A stretch of DNA of 5,891 nucleotides, taken from positions 1 to 5,891 of the forward strand of contig SLQH01000411.1 in assembly GCA_007131555.1 (NCBI GenBank), given 5' to 3'. Position 1 is the first letter of the stretch; every line of letters begins with the position of its first letter. Below, piece after piece: positions 1-5,789 of the stretch. The notes beneath the pieces are model-generated. The model ran no database searches. It saw only the letters and a list, made by a program, of their open reading frames with translations, and was not told the origin of the DNA. Made by a program: the position numbers and the translations under genes. Origin of the DNA: Planctomycetota bacterium. GTDB lineage: Bacteria > Planctomycetota > UBA11346.

Positions 1-1
1 A

Positions 2-577
2 TGGCATCAACAGGATGATGACGGCGCTTTTGTGATTCCTTGTGTGGTTGCTGCCAATACGGCAATGACTGATATCATGCCGATGATTGGTGTCATCATC
101 GAGGAGACGAGCGATGAGCTGTGGGCGTCGGGCGCGTGGCCGCGCACCTTGGCGTATGGCATATCGGCCGTTTTGGGCGGTCGCTCCAGCGAGATCGGCG
201 CCGCGATCCAGGGCTTGCTGGCCCATCCTGATCTGGGGCCCTTGGGAGCCACCTTCATGGTGGTGCTTGGTGATCGGTTTGGTCTCCAGGAATTGGCCGA
301 TCATTTTGCCGTGCTGGCCCAGGCCCGCACAGACCAGGCGTCATTCATCGCCGACCTTGAGGCCCTCAGTGGTCGCCGGCAGCTTCTGGACCAGGTCATT
401 GCTATCGTTGGTCTTGAGGTATGGGAATTGCTGCTGCCGGAGGCGCAAGGGGGGCTGCTGCGATCCCCAGAGGGGGCCTCGCCTGATTGGCGTCCGCTTG
501 CCCGCTGGCTGTGGGAGGCCATGGTGGCCGAGGGCCTGCAGGGGATCCTGGATGCGCGTCGGCAGGCCAGCAGATGA
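2..577 (+). CDS. Hypothetical protein, probably 5'-partial at the window edge
   Basis: I do not recognise this protein. The frame is open from the first bases of the window (it reads W-H-Q-Q-D-D-D-G-A-F into a GTG at 32) and gives 191 residues before the TGA at 575-577. The internal start candidates (GTG 32, ATG 65, ATG 77) all lack a Shine-Dalgarno sequence at proper spacing, so I infer that the true start lies upstream. If GTG 32 is the start, the product is 181 residues. The sequence is rich in Ala, Leu and Gly, with alternating hydrophobic and acidic stretches that suggest a mostly helical soluble protein. There is no convincing signal peptide, transmembrane helix or catalytic motif. A Trp-rich patch (W-R-P-L-A-R-W-L-W) lies near the C-terminus. 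Its stop overlaps the start of the downstream lipoprotein gene, so the two are probably co-translated. Third positions are less GC-rich than in gnd or obg. Confidence 0.6.
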   Translation, partial: WHQQDDDGAFVIPCVVAANTAMTDIMPMIGVIIEETSDELWASGAWPRTLAYGISAVLGGRSSEIGAAIQGLLAHPDLGPLGATFMVVLGDRFGLQELADHFAVLAQARTDQASFIADLEALSGRRQLLDQVIAIVGLEVWELLLPEAQGGLLRSPEGASPDWRPLARWLWEAMVAEGLQGILDARRQASR

Positions 578-969
578 GACACGCGTCTGGGTGGTTGCTG
601 GCAGTCATGTTGCTGCTGCTGTGTATCTGCCAGTCCTGCTCTTCGTCCACAGCCATCGTGGTCGATGACCGCCCTGTTCTCACCGACGCCGCTTTGGAGG
701 ACATGTTGGAACAGGCCTCCAGATCTGCCACAGAGGGGACAGGTCCGGAGGCCCTGCAGCAGGTCATGGCCATCTACCATGGCTATGCTCTGACGACTCA
801 GCAACGGCTTGGGGTATGCGTCATTCTGGCCATGCTCCACTACAGCGTGGGTGATGAGACGGCGGCGATCGCATTTCTGCAGGAGGCCTACGAAGCCGAT
901 CCTGAGCATCCCGATGCCTGGCAGCTCAAGCAGACCCTGATCAATGCTGGGCAGGCTCCAGGTCAGTAG
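574..969 (+). CDS. Small putative lipoprotein with TPR-like C-terminus
   Basis: This gene encodes 131 residues with no assigned function. I chose ATG 574 because it overlaps the upstream stop in an ATGA arrangement, has a weak AGG seven bases before it, and begins a proper signal sequence. The frame extends further upstream, but that would bury the signal peptide. Residues 1-21 form a classic export signal: a short basic start (M-R-H), then a Leu-rich core (L-L-A-V-M-L-L-L-L). It ends in Q-S-C at residues 20-22, so Cys22 is the likely lipidated residue. The lipobox is imperfect because position -3 is Cys rather than Leu, and Cys17 and Cys19 lie nearby. The mature part has an acidic helical region. 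A TPR-like helix pair follows at about residues 87-117, including G-D-E-T-A-A-I-A-F-L and A-D-P-E-H-P. TPR units usually mediate protein-protein contact, so I infer an envelope-anchored adaptor or assembly factor, perhaps acting with the upstream gene product. Confidence 0.7.
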   Translation: MRHASGWLLAVMLLLLCICQSCSSSTAIVVDDRPVLTDAALEDMLEQASRSATEGTGPEALQQVMAIYHGYALTTQQRLGVCVILAMLHYSVGDETAAIAFLQEAYEADPEHPDAWQLKQTLINAGQAPGQ

Positions 970-1002
970 AGGGCAGCAAACACCCCGTTTTTTCGCGACC
1001 CT

Positions 1003-1051
1003 GCATACACCCTGGAACGACTTGTCGTCGTCATGTTCCCAGGGTGTACGC
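1003..1051. terminator. Long hairpin between convergent genes, possible bidirectional terminator
   Basis: The arm TACACCCTGG at 1006-1015 is perfectly complementary to CCAGGGTGTA at 1039-1048. Pairing extends inward through AAC 1016-1018 with GTT 1035-1037 (C1038 bulged) and outward through GC 1003-1004 with GC 1050-1051 across one mismatch. It lies between a plus-strand gene ending at 969 and gnd ending at 1065 on the minus strand, the usual place for a shared terminator. However, neither strand has a T-run right after the stem. The only T6 (988-993) precedes it on the plus strand. Termination could therefore be weak or factor-assisted, or the hairpin may instead protect 3' ends. Confidence 0.45.
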
Positions 1052-1064
1052 AGTGGGCCTCTGC

Positions 1065-2516
1065 TCAGACGTTGTAGGTCCGCGAGGTCACGTTGCCGCC
1101 GGTGCCGGTCCAGTTGGTGTGGAAGAACTCGCCGCGGGGCTTGTCGAGGCGCTCGTAGGTGTGGGCGCCGAAGTAGTCACGCTGGGCCTGGAGGAGGTTG
1201 GCCGGCAGGCGGGCATGGCGATAGCCGTCGTAGAAGGCCAGGGCGGTGGAGAAGGCCGGGGTGGGGATGCCGATCTGGACCGCCTGTGATACCACCCGCC
1301 GCCAGCCGTCCTGGCAGTCCTTGAGGGCCTGGGTGAAGAAGGGGGCCAGGAGGAGGTTGTCGAGATCCGGGTTGGCGTCGAAAGCTTCCTTGATGCGGCC
1401 AAGAAAGACCGAGCGGATGATGCAGCCGCCGCGCCACATCAGGGCGATGCCACCGAAGTTGAGGTCCCAGCCGTAGTGCTTGGAAGCTTCGCGCAGGAGC
1501 ATGTAGCCCTGGGCGTAGCTGATGATCTTGGAGGCGTAGAGGGCCTTGCGGACGTCGTCGATGAAGGTCGCGGTGTCGCCATCAAAGCGGGCCTCAGGGC
1601 CAGCCAAAATCTTGGACGCCCGGACCCGTTCGTCCTTGAGGGCCGACAGGCAGCGGGCGAACACCGCCTCGCCGATGAGGGTGACCGGCATGCCCATGTC
1701 CAGGGCCGAGATGCCGGTCCACTTGCCGGTGCCCTTCTGGCCGGCGGTGTCGAGGATGACGTCGATCAGAGCCTGGCCGTCCTCGCGGTGACCGAAGATG
1801 TCGCGGGTGATCTCGATCAGGTAGCTGTCGAGTTCGCCGCTGTTCCACTCGGTGAAGATCTCATGCAGGCGGTCGTTGTCGAGGCCCAGGCCCTCATGGA
1901 GGATCTGGTAGGCTTCGCAGATCAGCTGCATGTCGCCGTACTCGATGCCGTTGTGGATCATCTTGACGTAGTGTCCAGCGCCGCCGCTGCCGACCCAGTC
2001 GCAGCAGGGCTCGTCGCCGGCCTTGGCCGATACCGCCTGGAAGATGTCCTTGACGAAGGGCCAGGCCTCGGGATCGCCGCCGGGCATGATCGACGGTCCG
2101 AAGCGGGCGCCCTCTTCACCCCCGGAGACGCCGGTGCCGATGAAGCGCAGGCCCTGCTCCTGGCAGGCCTCGTAGCGGCGCTGGGTATCGGGGAAGTGGC
2201 TGTTGCCGCCGTCGATGATGATGTCGCCCGGCTCCAGCAGGCTGGCCAACTGGGCGATGACCGCGTCCACCGGCTTGCCGGCCTGGACCAGCAGCATCAC
2301 CCGCCGGGGCCGCTTGAGGCTGGCCACCAGTTCTTCGAGGGTGGCGAAGCCCCGGATCTCGGTGCCCTTGGCCGAGCCGTTGATGAAGTCCTCCATGACC
2401 GAGGTGGTGCGGTTGTAGACCGCCACCTTGAAGCCGTGGTCGTTCATGTTGAGGACGAGGTTCTGGCCCATGACGGCCAGGCCGATGAGGGCGATATCCA
2501 TGGTGGGTTCGGTCAT
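1065..2516 (-). CDS. gnd: 6-phosphogluconate dehydrogenase, decarboxylating
   Basis: This enzyme oxidatively decarboxylates 6-phosphogluconate to ribulose 5-phosphate and CO2 with NADP+, in the cytosolic oxidative pentose phosphate pathway. The 483 residues match the long bacterial/eukaryotic form (about 470-480). The N-terminal Rossmann fold shows G-L-A-V-M-G at 12-17 and the NADP-phosphate-binding N-R-T at 35-37. D-G-G-N-S lies at 102-106 and S-G-G-E-E-G-A-R at 131-138. The catalytic segment V-K-M-I-H-N-G-I-E has Lys185 and Glu192, the expected acid/base pair. The family signature L-D-T-A-G-Q-K-G-T-G-K-W is at 255-266. Arg446 and His452 (R-D-Y-F-G-A-H) sit where substrate-binding residues occur. 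All key residues are present, so it should be active. I chose ATG 2516 over an upstream in-frame start because the Rossmann fold begins right after it and AAAGG lies eight bases upstream. It is the second gene of a pair, 49 bases after the SDR gene. Confidence 0.97.
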   Translation of the reverse strand: MTEPTMDIALIGLAVMGQNLVLNMNDHGFKVAVYNRTTSVMEDFINGSAKGTEIRGFATLEELVASLKRPRRVMLLVQAGKPVDAVIAQLASLLEPGDIIIDGGNSHFPDTQRRYEACQEQGLRFIGTGVSGGEEGARFGPSIMPGGDPEAWPFVKDIFQAVSAKAGDEPCCDWVGSGGAGHYVKMIHNGIEYGDMQLICEAYQILHEGLGLDNDRLHEIFTEWNSGELDSYLIEITRDIFGHREDGQALIDVILDTAGQKGTGKWTGISALDMGMPVTLIGEAVFARCLSALKDERVRASKILAGPEARFDGDTATFIDDVRKALYASKIISYAQGYMLLREASKHYGWDLNFGGIALMWRGGCIIRSVFLGRIKEAFDANPDLDNLLLAPFFTQALKDCQDGWRRVVSQAVQIGIPTPAFSTALAFYDGYRHARLPANLLQAQRDYFGAHTYERLDKPRGEFFHTNWTGTGGNVTSRTYNV

Positions 2517-2524
2517 GAGGGGCG

Positions 2525-2529
2525 CCTTT
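2525..2529 (-). promoter_or_regulatory. Ribosome binding site of gnd
   Basis: AAAGG on the minus strand, eight bases before the ATG at 2516, decides this start. The 25 extra residues possible upstream would overlap the SDR stop region and do not look like family sequence. A second in-frame ATG at 2501 lacks such a site. Confidence 0.6.
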
Positions 2530-2565
2530 GTCTGTACGAAGGGGATGGGAGATGCGGTCCTGGCG

Positions 2566-3372
2566 TCAGATGGTCTGGGACAGGAAGCCACCGTCGATGC
2601 GGATGTCGGTGCCGGTGACGAAGCTGGCCGCCTGGCTGGCCAGGAAGACGGCCGCGCCGACCAACTCTTCGGGCTTGCCGAAGCGACGCATCGGGGTGTG
2701 GGTGAGGATCGACTGGCCGCGTTCGGTGGGGCTGCCGTCGTCGTTGAACATCAGCTTCATGTTCTGCTCGGCCGGGAAGAAGCCGGGGGTGATGGAGTTG
2801 ACCCGCACCCCGGACTCGGCCCATTCGCGTGACAGGAACTGGGTCAGGCTGATCACGGCGGCCTTGGCGGCCGAGTAGACCACCACCTTGGAGAGGGGGA
2901 TGTGGGCCGACACCGAGGCGATGTTGATGATCGAGCCCTTGCCGGCGGCGGCCATGGTCGGGCCGAAGACCTGGCAGGGCAGGAAGGCGCCTCCAGCCAG
3001 GTTGAGGTCGACGCCGAAGCGGAAGTCCTCGGGGCTGATGTCCTCGAAGCGCTTGTCGCCGCCGACGGTGATGCGGGGATTATTGCCGCCACAGGCGTTG
3101 AGGAGGACGGTGGGGGTGCCCATCTCGGCCAGGATGCGGTCATGGGCGGCCTGGATGCTGTCACGATCGGTGGCATTGCAGCCCAGGCCGAGGGCCCGGC
3201 GACCGGTATCTGCTATGATCGTGGCGGCGGCGGCCTCGGCGGCTTCAGGCCGCAGGTCGAGGATCACGATGTCGGCACCGGCCTCGGCCATGCCGTTGGC
3301 GATGGCGCTGCCCAGCACCCCGCCGGCCCCGATCAGGACCGCGATGTCTCCAGAAAGGTCGAAAAGCCCCAT
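2566..3372 (-). CDS. SDR-family oxidoreductase, D-mannonate/fructuronate oxidoreductase-like
   Basis: This is a classical short-chain dehydrogenase/reductase of 268 residues. The nucleotide-binding G-A-G-G-V-L-G lies at 15-21. Asp39 at the end of the second strand usually indicates NAD(H) preference. N-A-C-G at 92-95 replaces the usual N-N-A-G. The catalytic set is complete: Asn124, Ser153, Tyr166 and Lys170 (Y-S-A-A-K). The C-terminal half carries P-G-F-F-P-A-E-Q-N, then D-D-G-S-P-T-E-R-G, H-T-P-M-R-R-F-G and a final D-G-G-F. From memory, this combination matches the SDR-type D-mannonate oxidoreductases (Bacillus YjmF, Thermotoga UxuD), which interconvert D-fructuronate and D-mannonate in hexuronate breakdown. 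A related sugar-acid substrate such as a keto-gluconate is also possible. The start at ATG 3372 has AAGGAG five bases upstream. A longer form beginning at 3414 would add 14 residues before the fold. It is the promoter-proximal gene of the pair with gnd. Confidence 0.88.
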   Translation of the reverse strand: MGLFDLSGDIAVLIGAGGVLGSAIANGMAEAGADIVILDLRPEAAEAAAATIIADTGRRALGLGCNATDRDSIQAAHDRILAEMGTPTVLLNACGGNNPRITVGGDKRFEDISPEDFRFGVDLNLAGGAFLPCQVFGPTMAAAGKGSIINIASVSAHIPLSKVVVYSAAKAAVISLTQFLSREWAESGVRVNSITPGFFPAEQNMKLMFNDDGSPTERGQSILTHTPMRRFGKPEELVGAAVFLASQAASFVTGTDIRIDGGFLSQTI

Positions 3373-3377
3373 GGGGT

Positions 3378-3383
3378 CTCCTT
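3378..3383 (-). promoter_or_regulatory. Strong ribosome binding site of the SDR gene
   Basis: AAGGAG on the minus strand ends five bases before ATG 3372. It is the best Shine-Dalgarno match in the window and settles the start against the in-frame candidate at 3414. Confidence 0.75.
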
Positions 3384-3450
3384 GTGCGATGGTCGTGTCC
3401 GGCCCTCGGGTCATGCCCCTGGGCCGATGCAGATGGATAGCGGAGGCTCA

Positions 3451-3478
3451 CCAATAGCAGGACCTGTCGTGGTCGCAA
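3451..3478 (-). promoter_or_regulatory. Possible sigma70-type promoter for the SDR-gnd pair
   Basis: On the minus strand, TTGCGA (3478-3473) is followed after 16 bases by TATTGG (3456-3451). A TG one base before the -10 box resembles an extended -10. It would give a leader of about 70 bases before the SDR start. The -10 match is only partial, and in GC-rich DNA such matches arise by chance, so this is a candidate only. Confidence 0.25.
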
Positions 3479-3502
3479 GCGGCAGATGCGCCAGCACGCA
3501 CG

Positions 3503-3535
3503 CAGGCCCCAGTGGGGTTGCCGAGCTGGGGCTTG
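3503..3535 (+). promoter_or_regulatory. Hairpin upstream of obg
   Basis: CAGGCCCCAG (3503-3512) pairs with CTGGGGCTTG (3526-3535) over ten positions with one G-T wobble, around a 13-base loop. The left arm can alternatively pair CCCC 3507-3510 with GGGG 3514-3517, so two competing folds are possible. The stem ends 31 bases before the obg ATG. No T-run follows, so it is not a standard terminator. It could be a leader structure or operator, or it could lie upstream of the obg promoter, which I could not identify. Confidence 0.3.
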
Positions 3536-3566
3536 CATATGGGCTGATCACCGCCTCAATGCCCCC

Positions 3567-4565
3567 ATGCTGCACGACGAGGCGACCATTGTGGTCCGGT
3601 CCGGCAATGGTGGCGCTGGTTGCGCCTCCTTCCGGCGGGAGAAGTACGTCCCCTATGGTGGACCTGATGGCGGCGATGGCGGCCGGGGTGGAGATGTGGT
3701 CCTGGTGGCTGATCCCCAGCTCAACACCCTGGGGGCCATGATTCGCAAGCGGCGTTGGCGGGCCGGGCATGGGGCTGCCGGCATGGCCCAGCGGCGCAGC
3801 GGTGCCGACGGGGCCGATGTGGTCCTGCGTCTGCCGGTCGGCACGGTGGTGCGCGATCATGATAACGGGGTCGTGCTGGCCGATCTCGACCAGCCTGATA
3901 TGCGGGTGGTGCTGCTGTCTGGCGGCAAGGGTGGCTGGGGCAATGTCCGCTATGCCAGTGCCACCAACCAGGTGCCGCGTCAGCATGGCAAGGGCGAACC
4001 CGGCCGTGAACTGACCCTTGACCTGTCCCTGCGTCTGATCGCCGACGTCGGCCTTCTGGGCCAGCCCAATGCCGGCAAGTCGACCCTTCTGGGGCGCTTG
4101 TCACGGGCCCGGCCCAAGGTCGGCAACTATCCCTTCACTACCCTGGAGCCGCAACTGGGGGTGGTGGAAGGCAACGATCGCAGCGTGGTGGTGGCCGACA
4201 TCCCTGGCATCATCGGTGGGGCGGCCGAGGGCGCTGGCCTGGGTCTGCGCTTCCTGCGCCATGTCGAGCGTTGCCGGGTCCTGTTGCATCTGGTCGATGG
4301 CAGCCAGGGCAGCGCCGAGGACCTGATCGCCGCCGCCCAGGTCCTGGAACACGAACTAGAGGCCTTCAACCCGGCCCTGGCGGCCAAGCCACGCTGGCTG
4401 GTCCTGACCAAGGCCGATGCCCGGTCGGATCTGGACGAGGTGGCCGAGACCGTGGCCGGACTGATCGGCAGCCCGGTTCTGGCCATTTCGGCGGTCAGCG
4501 GTCAGGGCTTGCCGATCCTGGTCGGGCGCCTGCTTGCGTTGGTCGATGAAAGCGAGAACATCTAG
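3567..4565 (+). CDS. obg: Obg/CgtA family ribosome-associated GTPase
   Basis: Obg proteins are essential GTPases that bind the large ribosomal subunit precursor and link ribosome assembly to growth and stress. The N-terminal glycine-rich Obg fold covers about residues 1-157, with S-F-R-R-E-K-Y-V-P at 21-29 followed by G-G-P-D-G-G-D-G-G. The GTPase domain follows: G1 G-Q-P-N-A-G-K-S-T (165-173), G2 Y-P-F-T-T-L (188-193), G3 D-I-P-G (211-214), G4 T-K-A-D (281-284) and G5 S-A (308-309). Two positions are unusual. G4 has Thr in place of the usual Asn, and the segment after G3 reads G-I-I-G-G-A where the family normally has an I-E-G-A form. At 332 residues it ends right after the G domain and lacks the variable C-terminal extension of longer homologues. 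I chose ATG 3567 because M-L-H-D-E-A-T-I aligns with the family start. No Shine-Dalgarno sequence is visible before it. The usual rplU-rpmA genes are not upstream. Confidence 0.96.
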   Translation: MLHDEATIVVRSGNGGAGCASFRREKYVPYGGPDGGDGGRGGDVVLVADPQLNTLGAMIRKRRWRAGHGAAGMAQRRSGADGADVVLRLPVGTVVRDHDNGVVLADLDQPDMRVVLLSGGKGGWGNVRYASATNQVPRQHGKGEPGRELTLDLSLRLIADVGLLGQPNAGKSTLLGRLSRARPKVGNYPFTTLEPQLGVVEGNDRSVVVADIPGIIGGAAEGAGLGLRFLRHVERCRVLLHLVDGSQGSAEDLIAAAQVLEHELEAFNPALAAKPRWLVLTKADARSDLDEVAETVAGLIGSPVLAISAVSGQGLPILVGRLLALVDESENI

Positions 4566-4599
4566 GCGCAGGCGCAACCTGTTGCGGGTTGGCCATTGT

Positions 4600-4614
4600 A
4601 GGGGCAGGGCCCCT
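4600..4614. other. Small GC-rich hairpin between obg and the pilus ATPase gene
   Basis: AGGGGC (4600-4605) pairs with GCCCCT (4609-4614) around a three-base loop. A weaker stem, CAACC 4575-4579 with GGTTG 4587-4591, lies just before it. There is no T-run after either, so neither is a standard intrinsic terminator. They may attenuate read-through from obg or be incidental in GC-rich DNA. No clear promoter is visible in the 104-base gap. Confidence 0.25.
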
Positions 4615-4669
4615 GACATCGATCCCTGACCGAGTCTGGTCCCATTCCAATCCTTCAAGGACGCCAACC

Positions 4670-5764
4670 ATGGAGATCAATGATATTCTGCGGGCCATGG
4701 TCCAGCTGCGGGCTTCGGACCTGTTTCTCAAGGTGGGGGTGCCGCCAGCGGTGCGGGTTGATGGTGCGGTGCGTCAGCTTGGCCAGACCTGCCTCACCGA
4801 TGAGGACATGAAACGCTATTTCGCCGTCCTGGTCGATGAGTATGGCCGCGAGACCTTCCGCAAGCACCATGAGGTCGATACCGCCCATGAGGAGGAGGGT
4901 CTGGGTCGCTTCCGCGTCAACGGTTTCATGCAACGGGGCCGGATCGGCTTCGTGCTGCGGCACGTGCAAAGCGATATTCCCGGCTTCCAGGAACTGGGTC
5001 TGCCGTCCCAGACCCTGGAGCGTCTGAGCATGCTGCGCCGCGGCATGGTCCTGGTCACCGGGGTCACTGGTTCGGGCAAGAGCACCACCCTGGCGGCCAT
5101 GATCCAGTACATGAACCAGTACACCAACCGCCACATCATCACCGTTGAGGACCCCATCGAGTACTCCTACACCGATCAGCGTTCGGTGATCAACCAGCGC
5201 GAGGTCGGCATCGATACCCGCGACTGGCAGAGCGCCCTGCGCAATGCCATGCGTGAGGCCCCGGACGTGATCTTGATCGGTGAGATGCGCGACACCGAGA
5301 CCGTCCAGGCGGCGATCGATGCCGCCGAGACCGGCCACCTGGTGCTGTCCACCCTGCATACCGTCAATGCCCAGCAGACCATGGAACGCATCATCAACTT
5401 CTTCCCGCCCTACCAGCACCAGCTGATCCGCATGCAGTTGTCTATCGTTCTTCAGGGGGTGGTGTCACAGCGTCTGATCCCGCGTTCCGGTCGACCGGGG
5501 CGGGTGCCCGGCCTGGAAGTCATGATCGCCTCCCCGACCATCCGCCAGATGATCGAGGAGGGGCGGACCGTCGAACTCGGCGGAGTGATGGCCGAGAGCC
5601 GCCATTTCGGCTGCATGACCTTCAACCAGAGCCTCTTCGCCCTCTATGAAAAAGGCGACATCAGTCGTGAGGACGCTCTGGCCAATGCTGACAATCCTGA
5701 CGAGATGGAGATGCTCTTCAGAGGCATTCAACGCGGAGCCCAGATGGGGGCTGGTCCGGTATGA
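4670..5764 (+). CDS. PilT/PilU-family type IV pilus retraction ATPase
   Basis: This is a secretion-type hexameric AAA+ ATPase that powers pilus disassembly for twitching motility at the cytoplasmic face of the inner membrane. It has 364 residues, a normal length. The N-terminal PAS-like domain starts M-E-I-N-D-I-L and includes A-S-D-L-F-L-K-V-G-V-P-P (15-26). In the ATPase core, Walker A is G-V-T-G-S-G-K-S-T-T (131-140), the Asp box is I-T-V-E-D-P-I-E-Y (157-165), Walker B is D-V-I-L-I-G-E-M-R-D (199-208) and the His box is T-G-H-L-V-L-S-T-L-H (221-230). P-T-I-R-Q-M-I-E-E-G (289-298) corresponds to the AIRNLIRE-type retraction motif. The segments G-R-F-R-V-N-G-F-M-Q-R-G and I-P-G-F-Q-E-L-G-L-P look closer to PilU than to PilT, so it may be the accessory retraction motor. 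ATG 4670 has AAGG nine bases upstream, and the 27 residues possible before it are not family-like. No other pilus gene is nearby. Confidence 0.93.
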   Translation: MEINDILRAMVQLRASDLFLKVGVPPAVRVDGAVRQLGQTCLTDEDMKRYFAVLVDEYGRETFRKHHEVDTAHEEEGLGRFRVNGFMQRGRIGFVLRHVQSDIPGFQELGLPSQTLERLSMLRRGMVLVTGVTGSGKSTTLAAMIQYMNQYTNRHIITVEDPIEYSYTDQRSVINQREVGIDTRDWQSALRNAMREAPDVILIGEMRDTETVQAAIDAAETGHLVLSTLHTVNAQQTMERIINFFPPYQHQLIRMQLSIVLQGVVSQRLIPRSGRPGRVPGLEVMIASPTIRQMIEEGRTVELGGVMAESRHFGCMTFNQSLFALYEKGDISREDALANADNPDEMEMLFRGIQRGAQMGAGPV

Positions 5765-5789
5765 GGCTGTCCTGGGCAGGGCTCGACTG

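Noticed and set aside
301..909. Minus-strand open frame of 202 codons across the first two genes
   Set aside because: The plus-strand pair has a stop/start overlap, a signal peptide and a TPR-like unit; the minus frame gives Arg/Ser/Gln-rich sequence without features.
981..993. T6 run after the lipoprotein gene as an intrinsic terminator
   Set aside because: The only stem before it is about three base pairs (GGG with CCC), too weak; the strong hairpin lies after the T-run, not before.
1024..1032. GTC triplet repeat in the hairpin loop
   Set aside because: Only three units; too short to be a meaningful tandem repeat.
1476..2618. Long plus-strand open frame of 380 codons opposite gnd
   Set aside because: It is the mirror of a highly conserved gnd. 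High GC content removes stop codons from the opposite strand, and the translation is a low-complexity Asp/Val/Ala/Gly mix with no recognisable motif.
3518..3541. TTGCCG ... CATATG as a promoter for obg
   Set aside because: The spacing between the boxes is only 12-14 bases and the -10 match is poor.
2902..3741. Plus-strand open frame opposite the SDR gene, extending into obg
   Set aside because: It overlaps two confidently identified genes, crosses their divergent intergenic region and has no family-like sequence.
4655..5419. Minus-strand open frame of 254 codons opposite the pilus ATPase
   Set aside because: It is a shadow of a conserved ATPase gene; its composition (many His, Gly, Asp and Leu) is typical of antisense reading of GC-rich genes.
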